This document shows, piece after piece, positions 55,475 to 64,000 of a stretch of 64,000 nt of DNA. A model generated the notes under the pieces. That model saw nothing but the letters and a program-made list of their open reading frames with translations, was not told the DNA's origin and ran no database searches. Source of the DNA: Pseudomonas sp. WS 5079 (GTDB lineage: Bacteria; Pseudomonadota; Gammaproteobacteria; Pseudomonadales; Pseudomonadaceae); the NCBI RefSeq assembly GCF_012985465.1, contig NZ_JAAQWN010000001.1, forward strand, positions 868,001 to 932,000, in the 5' to 3' direction. Every line of letters begins with the position of its first letter. Position 1 is the stretch's first letter. The position numbers and the translations under genes were made by a program.

Positions 55475-56434
55475 ATGGAACATCGTGAAGCGCTGCTCGC
55501 GCTGCGAACCTTTCTTTCTACGCAGATTCTCGGCCAGGAAAAACTCATTGAGCGCTTGCTCATTGCCCTGCTCGCCGACGGCCATATGCTGGTAGAAGGC
55601 GCTCCCGGCCTGGCCAAGACCAAGGCCATCAAGGAGCTTGCCGAAGGGATCGAAGCACAGTTCCATCGTATCCAGTTCACCCCCGACCTGTTGCCCGCCG
55701 ATATCACCGGCACCGAGATCTATCGCCCGGAAACCGGCAGCTTCGTGTTCCAGCAAGGGCCGATCTTCCACAACCTGGTGCTGGCGGACGAAATCAACCG
55801 CGCCCCGGCCAAGGTGCAGTCGGCGCTGCTCGAAGCCATGGCCGAGCGCCAGGTCAGTGTCGGGCGCAGTACCTACGAGCTGTCGCCGCTGTTCTTGGTG
55901 ATGGCCACGCAAAACCCCATCGAGCAGGAAGGCACCTATCCCCTGCCCGAAGCCCAGCTCGACCGCTTCCTGATGCACGTCAAGATCGGCTTCCCCGATG
56001 CCGCCGTGGAGCGGCGCATCCTGCAACAGGCCCGTGGCGAAGCGCTCAACGGCGAGACCAAGCCCGAGCGGCGGGTCAGCCAGCAGGCGATCTTTGCCGC
56101 GCGCAAGGAAATCCTCGGCCTGTACATGGCCGATGCCGTGGAAGAATACCTGGTGCAACTGGTCATGGCCACGCGCACGCCAGCCAAGTTCGACCCGGAA
56201 ATGGCCGAGTGGATAGCCTACGGCGCCAGCCCCCGGGGCTCGATCGCCCTCGACCGCTGCGCCCGCGCCCACGCCTGGCTGGCCGGGCGCGACTTTGTCA
56301 GCCCGGAAGATATCCAGGCGGTGCTGTTCGACGTGCTGCGCCACCGCATCATCCTGTCCTTTGAAGCCGAAGCGGCCGGCATCGACCAGGACCGCGTGGT
56401 GCAACGCATTCTCGACGTCGTTGCCGTCGCTTGA
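55475..56434 (+). CDS. MoxR-family AAA+ ATPase
   Basis: The 319-residue ATPase has Walker A (GAPGLAKT, residues 42-49), Walker B (LVLADEINRA with Asp105-Glu106), sensor 1 (LFLVMATQNPIEQEGTYPLPEAQLDRF, quoted here only as its region) and a helical lid. MoxR proteins act as chaperone-like ATPases that fit metal or partner subunits into VWA-domain proteins. It is first in a six-gene operon with DUF58, DUF4381, two VWA proteins and BatD, the same arrangement as PA3070-PA3075. Confidence 0.94.
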   Translation: MEHREALLALRTFLSTQILGQEKLIERLLIALLADGHMLVEGAPGLAKTKAIKELAEGIEAQFHRIQFTPDLLPADITGTEIYRPETGSFVFQQGPIFHNLVLADEINRAPAKVQSALLEAMAERQVSVGRSTYELSPLFLVMATQNPIEQEGTYPLPEAQLDRFLMHVKIGFPDAAVERRILQQARGEALNGETKPERRVSQQAIFAARKEILGLYMADAVEEYLVQLVMATRTPAKFDPEMAEWIAYGASPRGSIALDRCARAHAWLAGRDFVSPEDIQAVLFDVLRHRIILSFEAEAAGIDQDRVVQRILDVVAVA

Positions 56435-56439
56435 TCCCC

Positions 56440-57372
56440 ATGAACGCCGGCGATGGAATCCGTGTTTCCCTCAGCGAATTGATCGAGATGCGGCATCGCG
56501 TGCGGGAGGTGCAACTGTTTTCCACGCCGAGCCAACGCAGCCCGCTGATCGGCCTGCACCATTCCAAATTGCGCGGGCGCGGCGTCGACTTCGACCAGGT
56601 GCGGGTGTACCAGGCCGGCGACGATGTGCGCACCATCGACTGGCGCGTCACCGCCCGCACCCAGGAGCCGCACACCAAGCTGTTCCATGAAGAGCGGGAG
56701 CGGCCGATCTTTATCATGGTCGAGCAAAGCTGCCGGCTGTTTTTCGGCTCCGGGCTGATGTTCAAGTCGGTCCTCGCCGCCCAGGCCGCGAGCCTGATCG
56801 GCTGGGCCGCGCTGGGGCACAACGACCGGGTCGGCGGCCTGGTGTTCGGGGATAACGAGCACTACGAGATCAAGCCCCGGCGCAGCAAACAAAGCCTGCT
56901 GCAACTGCTCAACCGCCTGGTGCGAGTCAACCAGAGCCTGAACACCGAGAGCCGCCCCGAAGCCGATGCCCTGGGCATGGCCCTGCGCCGTGGCCGCGAG
57001 GTACTACGCCCCGGCAGCCTGGTTATCGTGATCTGCGATGAACGCGCCCTCACCGAAGGCGCCGAGCAGCAACTGAGCCTGCTGTCGCGCCATTGCGACC
57101 TGCTGCTGCTGCCGGTCTCAGACCCGCTGGACCACGCCCTCCCCGCCGCCGGCCTGCTGCGTTTTGCCGAGCGCGGCGCACAACTGGAAATCGACACCTT
57201 GAACTTCGAGCTGCGCCAGGCCTACAAGGCCCAGGCCGAAGCCCGCATCGCCCGTTGGGAACTGCTCGCGCAGAAGCTGCGGGTGCTGCTGATGCCATTG
57301 AGTACCCAGAGCGAAATGGTCGAGCAGCTACGTGAATACCTCAACCCACAGCGCCCGGTGAAAAAGCCATGA
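56440..57372 (+). CDS. DUF58 domain-containing protein
   Basis: The 310-residue protein has the DUF58 signature GRGVDFDQVRVYQAGDDVRTIDWRV near residue 50 and a VWA-like fold after it (RPIFIMVEQSCRLFFG, PGSLVIVICDERAL). I chose the ATG at 56440; a TTG nine bases earlier overlaps the moxR stop. Members occur next to MoxR in nearly all Bat-type operons and probably act as partner or scaffold. The stop overlaps the next start. Confidence 0.9.
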   Translation: MNAGDGIRVSLSELIEMRHRVREVQLFSTPSQRSPLIGLHHSKLRGRGVDFDQVRVYQAGDDVRTIDWRVTARTQEPHTKLFHEERERPIFIMVEQSCRLFFGSGLMFKSVLAAQAASLIGWAALGHNDRVGGLVFGDNEHYEIKPRRSKQSLLQLLNRLVRVNQSLNTESRPEADALGMALRRGREVLRPGSLVIVICDERALTEGAEQQLSLLSRHCDLLLLPVSDPLDHALPAAGLLRFAERGAQLEIDTLNFELRQAYKAQAEARIARWELLAQKLRVLLMPLSTQSEMVEQLREYLNPQRPVKKP

Positions 57373-57863
57373 GCAGCCTGGACTCGTTGCAACCGCTGAT
57401 CGCCCCGCCGGCCATTGGTTTCTGGCCGCCGGCGCCGGGCTGGTGGCTGTTACTGGTGCTGATCCCCCTGGCGGGCTGGGGCGTGTGGTGGCTGCGGCGC
57501 TTTCTGCCCGGCAAACGCCCGCTGGCCCGGGCCGAGCAACCGCTGGACCCTCTGCGCATCGCCGCCCTCGCGGAGCTGGCGCTGATGCCCAAACCCTACG
57601 ATGGCGCACCGGCCGGCGCCTGGCTGCAGCAGCTCAATGGCCTGCTCAAACGCCTGTGCCGCAACGACTACCCCTACAGCCAGAGCCACACCCTCAACGG
57701 GCGCAAATGGCTGGCCTTTCTTGACAACCGCTGCCCGGCGGCCGGCCTGACGCGCTGGATGGTCCTGGTGGAAGGCGCCTACAAACCCGAATGCAAACTC
57801 GACGACAAGGCCATCGCCGGCCTCACGCAAGCGGTCGACACCTGGATTCGCAAACATGTTTGA
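57369..57863 (+). CDS. DUF4381 domain-containing membrane protein
   Basis: The 164-residue protein has one membrane helix near the N-terminus ([19 protein letters not shown]) preceded by the characteristic [18 protein letters not shown], and a cytoplasmic domain with [17 protein letters not shown] and [11 protein letters not shown]. It overlaps the genes on both sides (ATGA upstream, 8 bases downstream), so it is translationally coupled. It is a standard member of MoxR/Bat operons with unknown role. Confidence 0.9.
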   Translation: MSSLDSLQPLIAPPAIGFWPPAPGWWLLLVLIPLAGWGVWWLRRFLPGKRPLARAEQPLDPLRIAALAELALMPKPYDGAPAGAWLQQLNGLLKRLCRNDYPYSQSHTLNGRKWLAFLDNRCPAAGLTRWMVLVEGAYKPECKLDDKAIAGLTQAVDTWIRKHV

Positions 57864-58944
57864 GTTCGCCTGGCCGTGGGTCTTTGCCCTGTTGCCCTTG
57901 CCGTGGGTGATGCGCCTGATCCTGCCAGTGGCCGACAGCGGCGAGCCGGCGTTGAAGGTCAGTTTCCTCGGCGACCTCGAAGGCCTGGCCCGGCGCCGTG
58001 CGCGCATCAATCTGCCGGGTTGGCGCCAACAAGCGCCGTTCGTGGTGCTATGGCTGTTGTTGCTGACCGCCGCCGCCCGCCCGGAATGGCTCGGCGAGCC
58101 GCTGCCGATTGCCGCCAGCGGCCGCGACCTGCTGGTGGCGGTGGATGTGTCGGGCTCCATGGACTTCCCCGATATGCAATGGCAGGACGAAGACGTCAGC
58201 CGCCTGAGCCTGGTCAAGCACCTGCTGGGGGACTTTCTCGAAAGCCGCGAAGGCGATCGCGTGGGCCTGATCCTGTTTGGCAGCCAGGCCTACCTGCAAG
58301 CGCCGCTGACCTTCGACCGGCGTACCGTGCGCACCTGGCTGGACGAGGCGCGCATCGGCATTGCCGGAAAAAATACCGCGATTGGCGACGCCATCGGCCT
58401 GGCCCTCAAGCGCCTGCGGCAACGCCCGGCACAAAGCCGGGTGTTGATCCTGGTCACCGACGGCGCCAACAACGGCGGCGAAATCGACCCACTGATCGCC
58501 GCCCGCCTGGCCGCCGAAGAAGGCGTGAAGATCTACCCCATCGGCATTGGCGCCAACCCCGAACAGACCGGGACCCTGGGCATGCTCGGCCTCAATCCCA
58601 GCCTGGATCTGGACGAGCCGGCGCTCAAGGCCATCGCCGCGGCGACCGGCGGGCAATATTTCCGCGCCCATGACGGTGCCGAGCTGCAAGCGATCAAGCA
58701 AACCCTCGACCAGTTGGAGCCGGTGGCGCAACAGCCGACCCAGGCCCGCCCGGCCCAGGCGTTGTATAGCGGGCCCCTGGCGCTGGCGCTGTTTCTCAGC
58801 CTGCTGTTGGTGATCCAGGAACGCTGGCCGGATAACGCCTTGCAACGGCTGCTCAATAAACTCTCGACCAAGGGCCATTTCCTGCAACAGCACCCACAAT
58901 GGCGCCAACGCCTTCAACGCCTGCGTTTGCGGAGGCGTCGATGA
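57856..58944 (+). CDS. VWA-domain membrane protein, BatA-like
   Basis: The 362-residue protein has N-terminal membrane helices (WPWVFALLPLPWVMRLIL and FVVLWLLLLTAA), a von Willebrand A domain with the MIDAS motif VDVSGSMDF near residue 95 plus the later DGANNGGEID segment, and a C-terminal helix (LALALFLSLLLVI). The periplasm-facing VWA domain likely binds a divalent metal and a partner protein, with MoxR as a loading factor. BatA proteins affect aerotolerance and stress survival in other bacteria. Confidence 0.92.
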   Translation: MFEFAWPWVFALLPLPWVMRLILPVADSGEPALKVSFLGDLEGLARRRARINLPGWRQQAPFVVLWLLLLTAAARPEWLGEPLPIAASGRDLLVAVDVSGSMDFPDMQWQDEDVSRLSLVKHLLGDFLESREGDRVGLILFGSQAYLQAPLTFDRRTVRTWLDEARIGIAGKNTAIGDAIGLALKRLRQRPAQSRVLILVTDGANNGGEIDPLIAARLAAEEGVKIYPIGIGANPEQTGTLGMLGLNPSLDLDEPALKAIAAATGGQYFRAHDGAELQAIKQTLDQLEPVAQQPTQARPAQALYSGPLALALFLSLLLVIQERWPDNALQRLLNKLSTKGHFLQQHPQWRQRLQRLRLRRRR

Positions 58945-60677
58945 TCGCTTTATGGCCGCACTGGTTCCGTCCCTGGTGGTTGTTGCTACTGCCCGTGCTC
59001 GGCTGGTTGCTGTGGCAACTGTGGCATCGGCAAAAACGCGCTGGGCGCTGGCAGATGATCCTGCCGCCGGCCTTCCACGCGGCCCTGCTCAGTGGCGGCA
59101 ATGGCCGGGAGAGCAAATCGCCGTGGCTGCTGCTGGGCCTGGCCTGGCTGCTGGCCCTGCTGGCCTTGCTCGGCCCAGGCTGGCAACGGGTCGAGCAGAT
59201 CAGCCAGAAACCCGCCGACCCGCTGGTGGTGTTGCTGGAACTGACCCCCGAGATGCTCGCCACCGACAGCCCGCCCAACCGCCTGGAGCAGGCACGGCGC
59301 AAGCTGGTGGACCTGCTGCAGGCGCGCAGTGACGCGCAGACCGCCATCGTCGTGTATGCCGGTAGCGCCCACACACTGGTGCCGCTGTCCGACGACCTGG
59401 CCACCAGCCGCAACCTTCTGGAAGCCCTGCGCCCGTCGATCATGCCCGAGGCCGGCCATCGCGCTGACCTCGCGGTGGAAAAAGCCCTGGGCCTGCTCAA
59501 GCACGGCGGCCTGGGCCAGGGTCGCCTGTTGTTGATTGGCTCGTCGCTGTCCAAGCAGGAGCGCCAGGGCATTCGCCTGCTGCTGCAAGGGCAGGCACCG
59601 AGCCTGTCGATCCTGGGCATTGGCAGCCGTGAAGGCACGCCGGTGACTCAGGAAAGCGGCGAGTTCCTCAAGGACGAACAAGGCGCGATCCTCATCCCGC
59701 GCCTGGACAGCCCGACGCTCAAGGCCTTCGCCAGTGAAATGGGCGGCCGCTATCGTCAGGCCCGCCTGGACGACAAAGACCTGCGCAGCCTGGGCCTGCT
59801 GGACGGCCCGCAAAACCTGCGCGACGACGGCCAGCGCCTGCAACTGGATACCTGGGCCGACCAGGGTTACTGGTTTTTGCTGCCCCTGCTGCTGCTCGCC
59901 GCCTGCGCCGGGCGCCGTGGCTGGCTGTTCTGCCTGCCGCTGCTACTGCTGGCGGCGCCGCAACCAAGCTATGCGTTCAGCTTTGATGACCTGTGGCTGC
60001 GCCCCGACCAACAAGGCCAGTACCTGCTCAAGCACAAACGCCCGGCCGAAGCCGCCGAACACTTTGAGAACCCACAATGGCAAGGTGTGGCCCTGTATGA
60101 AGCGGGCAACTACGCCGAGGCGGCCCGGCGCTTTGCCGAGGGCAGTGACGCCTACTCCCACTACAATCGAGGCAATGCCCTGGCCCGCGCCGGCGAGCTG
60201 GAAGCCGCGATAGACGCCTATGAACAGGCCCTGGAAGCCCAGCCCGACCTGCAGCCGGCCCTGAAAAACAAAGCCCTGGTGGAACGCCTGCTCCTTGAAG
60301 AACCGGAGCCCGAGCCGCCAGCCCCCGAAAAAAACGAGGATGACGAATCCCCCCAACCCGGCCAAACTGCGCAACCAGGCGACAACAGCCAGCAAACCAA
60401 CGGCGGCGAGCAATCGCCCCAGGGCGCAGGCCAGGCGGGCACCGGCGAGACACAAACCGGCACCCCGCCCACCGCGGGCAACAACGAAGTACCCGGCAGC
60501 GAACTGGGCGACGAACAGACCACCACGCCCCCCTTGCGCCCGGCCGATGCCAACCTCGACGAGGAGCACCGCCAGGCCCTGGAACAATGGCTGCGACAGA
60601 TCCCGGACAACCCCGGAGAGTTGTTGCGACGCAAATTCTGGTACGAACAGCAACAACATCAGGACAAGACTCGATGA
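58941..60677 (+). CDS. VWA and TPR fusion protein, BatB/BatC-like
   Basis: The 578-residue protein joins an N-terminal membrane anchor and VWA domain (VVLLELTPEMLATDSPPNR, in which the DxSxS metal motif is changed) to a TPR region (about residues 355-450, with LYEAGNYAEAARRFAEGSD and YNRGNALARAGELEAAIDAY). A low-complexity stretch rich in Pro, Gln, Gly and Thr runs from about residue 452 to 535. The start ATG at 58941 overlaps the previous stop. The degenerate MIDAS suggests it does not bind metal in the usual way. Confidence 0.9.
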   Translation: MIALWPHWFRPWWLLLLPVLGWLLWQLWHRQKRAGRWQMILPPAFHAALLSGGNGRESKSPWLLLGLAWLLALLALLGPGWQRVEQISQKPADPLVVLLELTPEMLATDSPPNRLEQARRKLVDLLQARSDAQTAIVVYAGSAHTLVPLSDDLATSRNLLEALRPSIMPEAGHRADLAVEKALGLLKHGGLGQGRLLLIGSSLSKQERQGIRLLLQGQAPSLSILGIGSREGTPVTQESGEFLKDEQGAILIPRLDSPTLKAFASEMGGRYRQARLDDKDLRSLGLLDGPQNLRDDGQRLQLDTWADQGYWFLLPLLLLAACAGRRGWLFCLPLLLLAAPQPSYAFSFDDLWLRPDQQGQYLLKHKRPAEAAEHFENPQWQGVALYEAGNYAEAARRFAEGSDAYSHYNRGNALARAGELEAAIDAYEQALEAQPDLQPALKNKALVERLLLEEPEPEPPAPEKNEDDESPQPGQTAQPGDNSQQTNGGEQSPQGAGQAGTGETQTGTPPTAGNNEVPGSELGDEQTTTPPLRPADANLDEEHRQALEQWLRQIPDNPGELLRRKFWYEQQQHQDKTR

Positions 60678-62314
60678 GCCGCTGCACCCCATTTGTCTTA
60701 TCGCTAGCGCTGTGGGCCGGTCACGCCCAGGCGGCCGACCTGGCCGCCAGTATCGACCGCAGCCGCGTCAATTCCGGGGAAACGGTGGAGCTGACAATCG
60801 AGTCCGATGACGTTACCCAGTTCGGCAAGCCGGACCTGTCGCCCCTCGACCCGCTGTTCGACGTACGCGGCACCCGCCAGATCAACCAGCTCACCACCCT
60901 CGACGGCAGCAACCACGCCACCACCCGCTGGATCATCACCTTGCAGCCCAAGACCACCGGCACTGTGGTGATCCCAGCGCTGCAACTGGGCGAATTCAAG
61001 ACCCAGCCGATCAGCCTGCAAGTGGACGAAACCCTCGGCCAGGACAGCGACAACCAGCTCGAACCAGTATTCATCGAAGCCAGCCTCGATGAGGACAGCG
61101 TATATGTGCAGGCCCAGGCCCTGCTGACCGTGCGTATCTACCATTCGGTGGCGCTGTATGACGACAGCGTCCTTACGCCCTTGCAGTTGTCTGACGCGCG
61201 CGTCGAGCCAGTGGGTGATTCGCGCACCTATGAAAAAGTCATCAACGGCGTGCGCCATGGCGTGATCGAAATGCGCTACGGGATCTACCCGCAGCACAGC
61301 GGGCAACTGCTGATCCCCGCGCAAATGTTCAGCGCCACCATGGTCGAACCACGCCCGGCCCAGGGCACCGCGCCCCAGGCGCCCAGGCCCGGCAAGCTGT
61401 TGCATGTCAATTCCACCGAGATCCCCCTGGCGGTCAAGCCCAAGCCTGCGCTCTATCCAGCGGACGCCCCCTGGCTGCCGGCGCGCAGCCTGAGCCTGGG
61501 CGAAAGCTGGAACCCGGAACCTACAAACGTGCAAGTCGGCGACTCCCTGACCCGCATCCTTACCCTCAAGGCCGAAGGCCTGGCCAGCGCCCAGTTGCCC
61601 GCGCTGCCCAGCACCGAAATCGCCGGCCTGCGGCGCTACCCCGACCAGCCGGTGCTGAGCAACCAGAACAGCGAGCGCGGGGTGATCGGCAGCCGTGAAG
61701 ACCGCGAAGCCCTGGTACCCAACCGCGCCGGCGCCCTGGAATTGCCCGCCGTGGAAGTGGTGTGGTGGAACACCCACGAAGACCACCTGGAGCGCACCAG
61801 CCTGCCGGCCCGCACCCTGCAGGTGGCGGTCAACCCGAGCCTGGTGGTCGACACCCCGGCCACCCCCACCGTGATCACCGCACCGGACGATGGCCGCCTG
61901 TGGATCTGGCAGCTCACCAGCCTGTTCCTCGCCTGCACCACCCTGCTCGGCTTCGGCCTGTGGTGGCGCGCCCGCTCCCGCCCGGCGATCCAACGCGCCG
62001 CCCAGACCGGGCCCAGCCCCCGCACCTTGCTCGACGACCTGCGGCGTGCGAGCCAAGCCAACGACCCTCAGGCCACGCGCCAGGCGCTGGACGCCTGGGC
62101 ACGCCAGCAACCGGAAACCCTGGCAGAGATGGCGGCGCGGTTTGTGCCGCTGTCCGATGCCCTGGATGGGTTGAACGGCGCGCTCTACAGCGAAAGCGGC
62201 CAATATTGGCAGGGCGAAGAGTTGTGGCGGGCAGTCAAGGCCATTCCCATGGCCGAACGCGAACAGGCCCCGGTGGCCGACAGCACCAGCTTGCCGCCGC
62301 TGTATCCCAAGTAA
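60674..62314 (+). CDS. BatD-like protein
   Basis: The 546-residue protein has a signal peptide (PFVLSLALWAGHAQA), tandem beta-sandwich domains (SRVNSGETVELTIESDDVTQFGKPDLSPLD near the start, as in BatD), and one membrane helix near residues 415-437 (LFLACTTLLGFGLWWRARS) followed by a cytoplasmic helical tail. It overlaps the VWA/TPR gene by four bases. BatD is thought to be the large periplasmic component of the Bat complex. It ends the operon, and a REP pair follows. Confidence 0.92.
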   Translation: MSRCTPFVLSLALWAGHAQAADLAASIDRSRVNSGETVELTIESDDVTQFGKPDLSPLDPLFDVRGTRQINQLTTLDGSNHATTRWIITLQPKTTGTVVIPALQLGEFKTQPISLQVDETLGQDSDNQLEPVFIEASLDEDSVYVQAQALLTVRIYHSVALYDDSVLTPLQLSDARVEPVGDSRTYEKVINGVRHGVIEMRYGIYPQHSGQLLIPAQMFSATMVEPRPAQGTAPQAPRPGKLLHVNSTEIPLAVKPKPALYPADAPWLPARSLSLGESWNPEPTNVQVGDSLTRILTLKAEGLASAQLPALPSTEIAGLRRYPDQPVLSNQNSERGVIGSREDREALVPNRAGALELPAVEVVWWNTHEDHLERTSLPARTLQVAVNPSLVVDTPATPTVITAPDDGRLWIWQLTSLFLACTTLLGFGLWWRARSRPAIQRAAQTGPSPRTLLDDLRRASQANDPQATRQALDAWARQQPETLAEMAARFVPLSDALDGLNGALYSESGQYWQGEELWRAVKAIPMAEREQAPVADSTSLPPLYPK

Positions 62315-62345
62315 CCGCCCACGCTGTACCGACGGTGAACTCAGC

Positions 62346-62435
62346 TGTAGGAGCTGGCTTGCCAGCGATGGCGGTGTATCAGCCAATAAATGTCTTGGCT
62401 GACCCATCGCCATCGCAGGCAAGCCAGCTCCTACA
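62346..62435. repeat. REPIN
   Basis: Inverted REP arms (TGTAGGAGCTGGCTTGCC and complement) lie between the Bat operon and sbcD. Confidence 0.9.
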
Positions 62436-62531
62436 AAGGATGCAGCTTCGCGCTCGGTTCTTGATCTTGGGCGCCTCGTTACCATTTACAGGTAAACTCC
62501 ACTCCTTTACCTATTCCCCACGGAGTTCGCC

Positions 62532-63773
62532 TTGCGTCTGTTTCACACCTCCGACTGGCACCTGGGCCAAAACCTCCACGGCCAGGAACGCGACTTCGAG
62601 CACGCTTGTTTCCTCGACTGGCTGCTGGGCCAGATCAAGCTGCACGGCCCCGATGTGCTGCTGATCGCTGGCGATATCTTCGATACGGTCAACCCGCCCC
62701 TCAAGGCCCAGGAGCGTCTGTATGACTTCATCATCAACGCTCATGAACAGAACCCCGACATGACCGTTGTGATGATCGCCGGCAACCACGACTCCGGCTC
62801 GCGCATTGAGCTGCCGGCGCCATTGATGCGGCGTTTGCGTACCCATGCCCTGGGCCGGGTGCTGTGGCTGGATGACGGGCAACTGGATGTGGAGCGCTTG
62901 CTGATTGCCCTGCCGGACAAAACCGGCGCCGTAGCCGGCTGGTGCCTGGCGCTGCCGTTCCTGCGCCCGGCCGAAGTCACCGGTGCGCTGTTGGGCGACG
63001 ATTACCTCAAGGGCATCGGCCAGGTGCATGAGCGCCTGATCGCCGCAGCCAACGCCAAGCGCCAGCCGGGCCAGGCGCTGGTTGCCATCAGCCACGCACA
63101 TATGGCCGGTGGCTCGGTGTCGGAAGACTCCGAGCGCAGCCTGATCATCGGCAATGCCGAAGCGCTGCCGGCCAGTCTGTTCGATGCCAGTGTCAGCTAT
63201 GTCGCCCTCGGCCATTTGCACAAGCCCCAGCGGGTCAATGGCGAGGAACGCATCCGTTATTGCGGCTCGCCGATCCCGCTGTCGTTTTCCGAAATCGGCT
63301 ATCAACACCAGATCCTCGACGTGCAACTGGACGGTGCAACCCTGGTCAGCGTCGAACCGCGCCTGATCCCCCGCGCCGTGCATCTGCAACGCCTGGACGC
63401 CGCGCCCCTGGCCGAGATCCTCAAGCAACTGGCGCAGTTGCCCGACGTCGATCTGCTGGCCGACACCCAGCGCCAGCCCTGGCTGGAGGTGCGCGTGCGC
63501 CTCGACGAACCCCAGCCCGACCTGCGCCAGCAAGTGGAAAACGCCCTGCTGGGCAAGGCCGTGCGCCTGGTGCGCATCGCGGCCGAGTACGCCGGCAGCG
63601 GCGCACGCCAGGACCAAGGCGATGAGCCCTTGATCGAACTCGACCAGCTCACGCCCCAGGAATTGTTCAGCCGCGCCTGGCAGGAAAGCTATGGCAGTGA
63701 CGTGGACGAACAGACCCTCAAGGATTTCGCCGTGCTGCTCCAGGACGTACAACACGAGGAGCAACAGCCATGA
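62532..63773 (+). CDS. sbcD: SbcD, nuclease subunit of SbcCD
   Basis: The 413-residue phosphoesterase has the Mre11-type metal motifs: Asp8 and His10 in TSDWHLG, Asp48 in AGDIFD, Asn85-His86 in GNHDS, then SHAHMAG and GHLHKPQ. With SbcC it cuts DNA hairpins and long palindromes and opens protein-blocked ends. The start is a TTG with CGGAG just upstream, which fits the family N-terminus (MRLFHTSDWHLG). Its stop overlaps the sbcC start. Confidence 0.96.
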   Translation: MRLFHTSDWHLGQNLHGQERDFEHACFLDWLLGQIKLHGPDVLLIAGDIFDTVNPPLKAQERLYDFIINAHEQNPDMTVVMIAGNHDSGSRIELPAPLMRRLRTHALGRVLWLDDGQLDVERLLIALPDKTGAVAGWCLALPFLRPAEVTGALLGDDYLKGIGQVHERLIAAANAKRQPGQALVAISHAHMAGGSVSEDSERSLIIGNAEALPASLFDASVSYVALGHLHKPQRVNGEERIRYCGSPIPLSFSEIGYQHQILDVQLDGATLVSVEPRLIPRAVHLQRLDAAPLAEILKQLAQLPDVDLLADTQRQPWLEVRVRLDEPQPDLRQQVENALLGKAVRLVRIAAEYAGSGARQDQGDEPLIELDQLTPQELFSRAWQESYGSDVDEQTLKDFAVLLQDVQHEEQQP

Positions 63774-64000
63774 AGATCCTCGCCATCCGCCTGAAAAATC
63801 TCGCGTCCCTGGCCGGGCCATTCGAAATCGACTTTACCGCCGAGCCCCTGGCCAGCGCCGGGTTGTTTGCGATCACCGGGCCCACCGGCGCCGGCAAAAG
63901 TACCTTGCTCGATGCCTTGTGCCTGGCGCTGTTTGGCGCCGTGCCACGCCTGGGCGACACCGGCCAGGCAAAAATGCCCGATGCCGATACCGATATCTCC
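63770..64000 (+). CDS. sbcC: SbcC, ATPase subunit of SbcCD (5' part)
   Basis: The first 77 codons are present and the gene runs off the right edge. The N-terminal ATPase lobe is clear, with MKILAIRLKNLASLAGPFEI and Walker A GPTGAGKST at about residues 38-46. It is an SMC/Rad50-like protein that should continue with a long coiled coil of about 1000 residues. The ATG overlaps the sbcD stop (ATGA). Confidence 0.95.
   Translation, partial: MKILAIRLKNLASLAGPFEIDFTAEPLASAGLFAITGPTGAGKSTLLDALCLALFGAVPRLGDTGQAKMPDADTDIS

Overview
This window looks like chromosomal DNA of a Pseudomonas species of the P. fluorescens group. The reasons are the high GC content, many REP/REPIN palindromes with GTGGGAGC..GCTCCCAC arms, and gene blocks I recognise from Pseudomonas: nosRZDFYL, the itaconate locus, miaE, acnB, gdhB followed by a moxR/Bat operon, and sbcDC. 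No database search was possible. All family calls rest on reading motifs and on remembered family members.

Layout. 1-1000: a partial unknown gene, a decayed stretch, and tRNA-Cys with its terminator, possibly the edge of an old island. 1237-4392: gamma-glutamyltransferase, divergent from an MFS transporter. 4498-12423: a complete nitrous oxide reductase operon nosRZDFYL with an Anr/Dnr-type box (TTGAT-N4-ATCAA) ahead of nosR. 12455-22051: an itaconate catabolism locus, with a TRAP transporter (dctPQM), citramalyl-CoA lyase, CoA-transferase, MmgE/PrpD protein, acyl-CoA dehydrogenase, MaoC-type hydratase and a divergent LysR regulator. Near-identical dyads sit at the two likely promoters. 22144-25494: a MipA/OmpV outer-membrane protein and an OmpR/EnvZ-type two-component pair. 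25656-28543: miaE, a double-domain universal stress protein behind a second perfect Anr-type box, an array of 135-bp REPIN repeats, and a DUF1289 protein. 28544-31601: acnB with a long, strongly folded leader.

31655-35505 is the most striking block: rhlA-rhlB-rhlR-rhlI, the rhamnolipid synthesis and quorum-sensing cluster known from P. aeruginosa, with a perfect CT-N12-AG lux-type box ahead of rhlA. It lies between acnB and sdaC. 35548-43868: serine transporter, three small or uncharacterised proteins in an AT-rich stretch, a D-2-hydroxyacid dehydrogenase, a phosphotransferase/SDR pair, a MocR regulator and a cupin. 43871-47590: tag, a DctA-like carrier with two GGTAAGACC motifs in its leader, and two GntR/FCD regulators. 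47807-52666: the large NAD-glutamate dehydrogenase gdhB. 53195-54781: a lower-GC gene for a dermonecrotic-toxin-like protein, apparently inserted between gdhB and the conserved small gene that normally precedes moxR. 54876-62314: a MoxR-DUF58-DUF4381-VWA-VWA/TPR-BatD operon. 62532-end: sbcD and the start of sbcC.

Shared themes are oxygen-dependent control (two Anr/Dnr boxes), organic-acid uptake and catabolism (itaconate and dicarboxylates), quorum-controlled surfactant production, and REP elements placed inside two operons right after the genes whose products are likely needed in largest amount (nosRZ and dctP).
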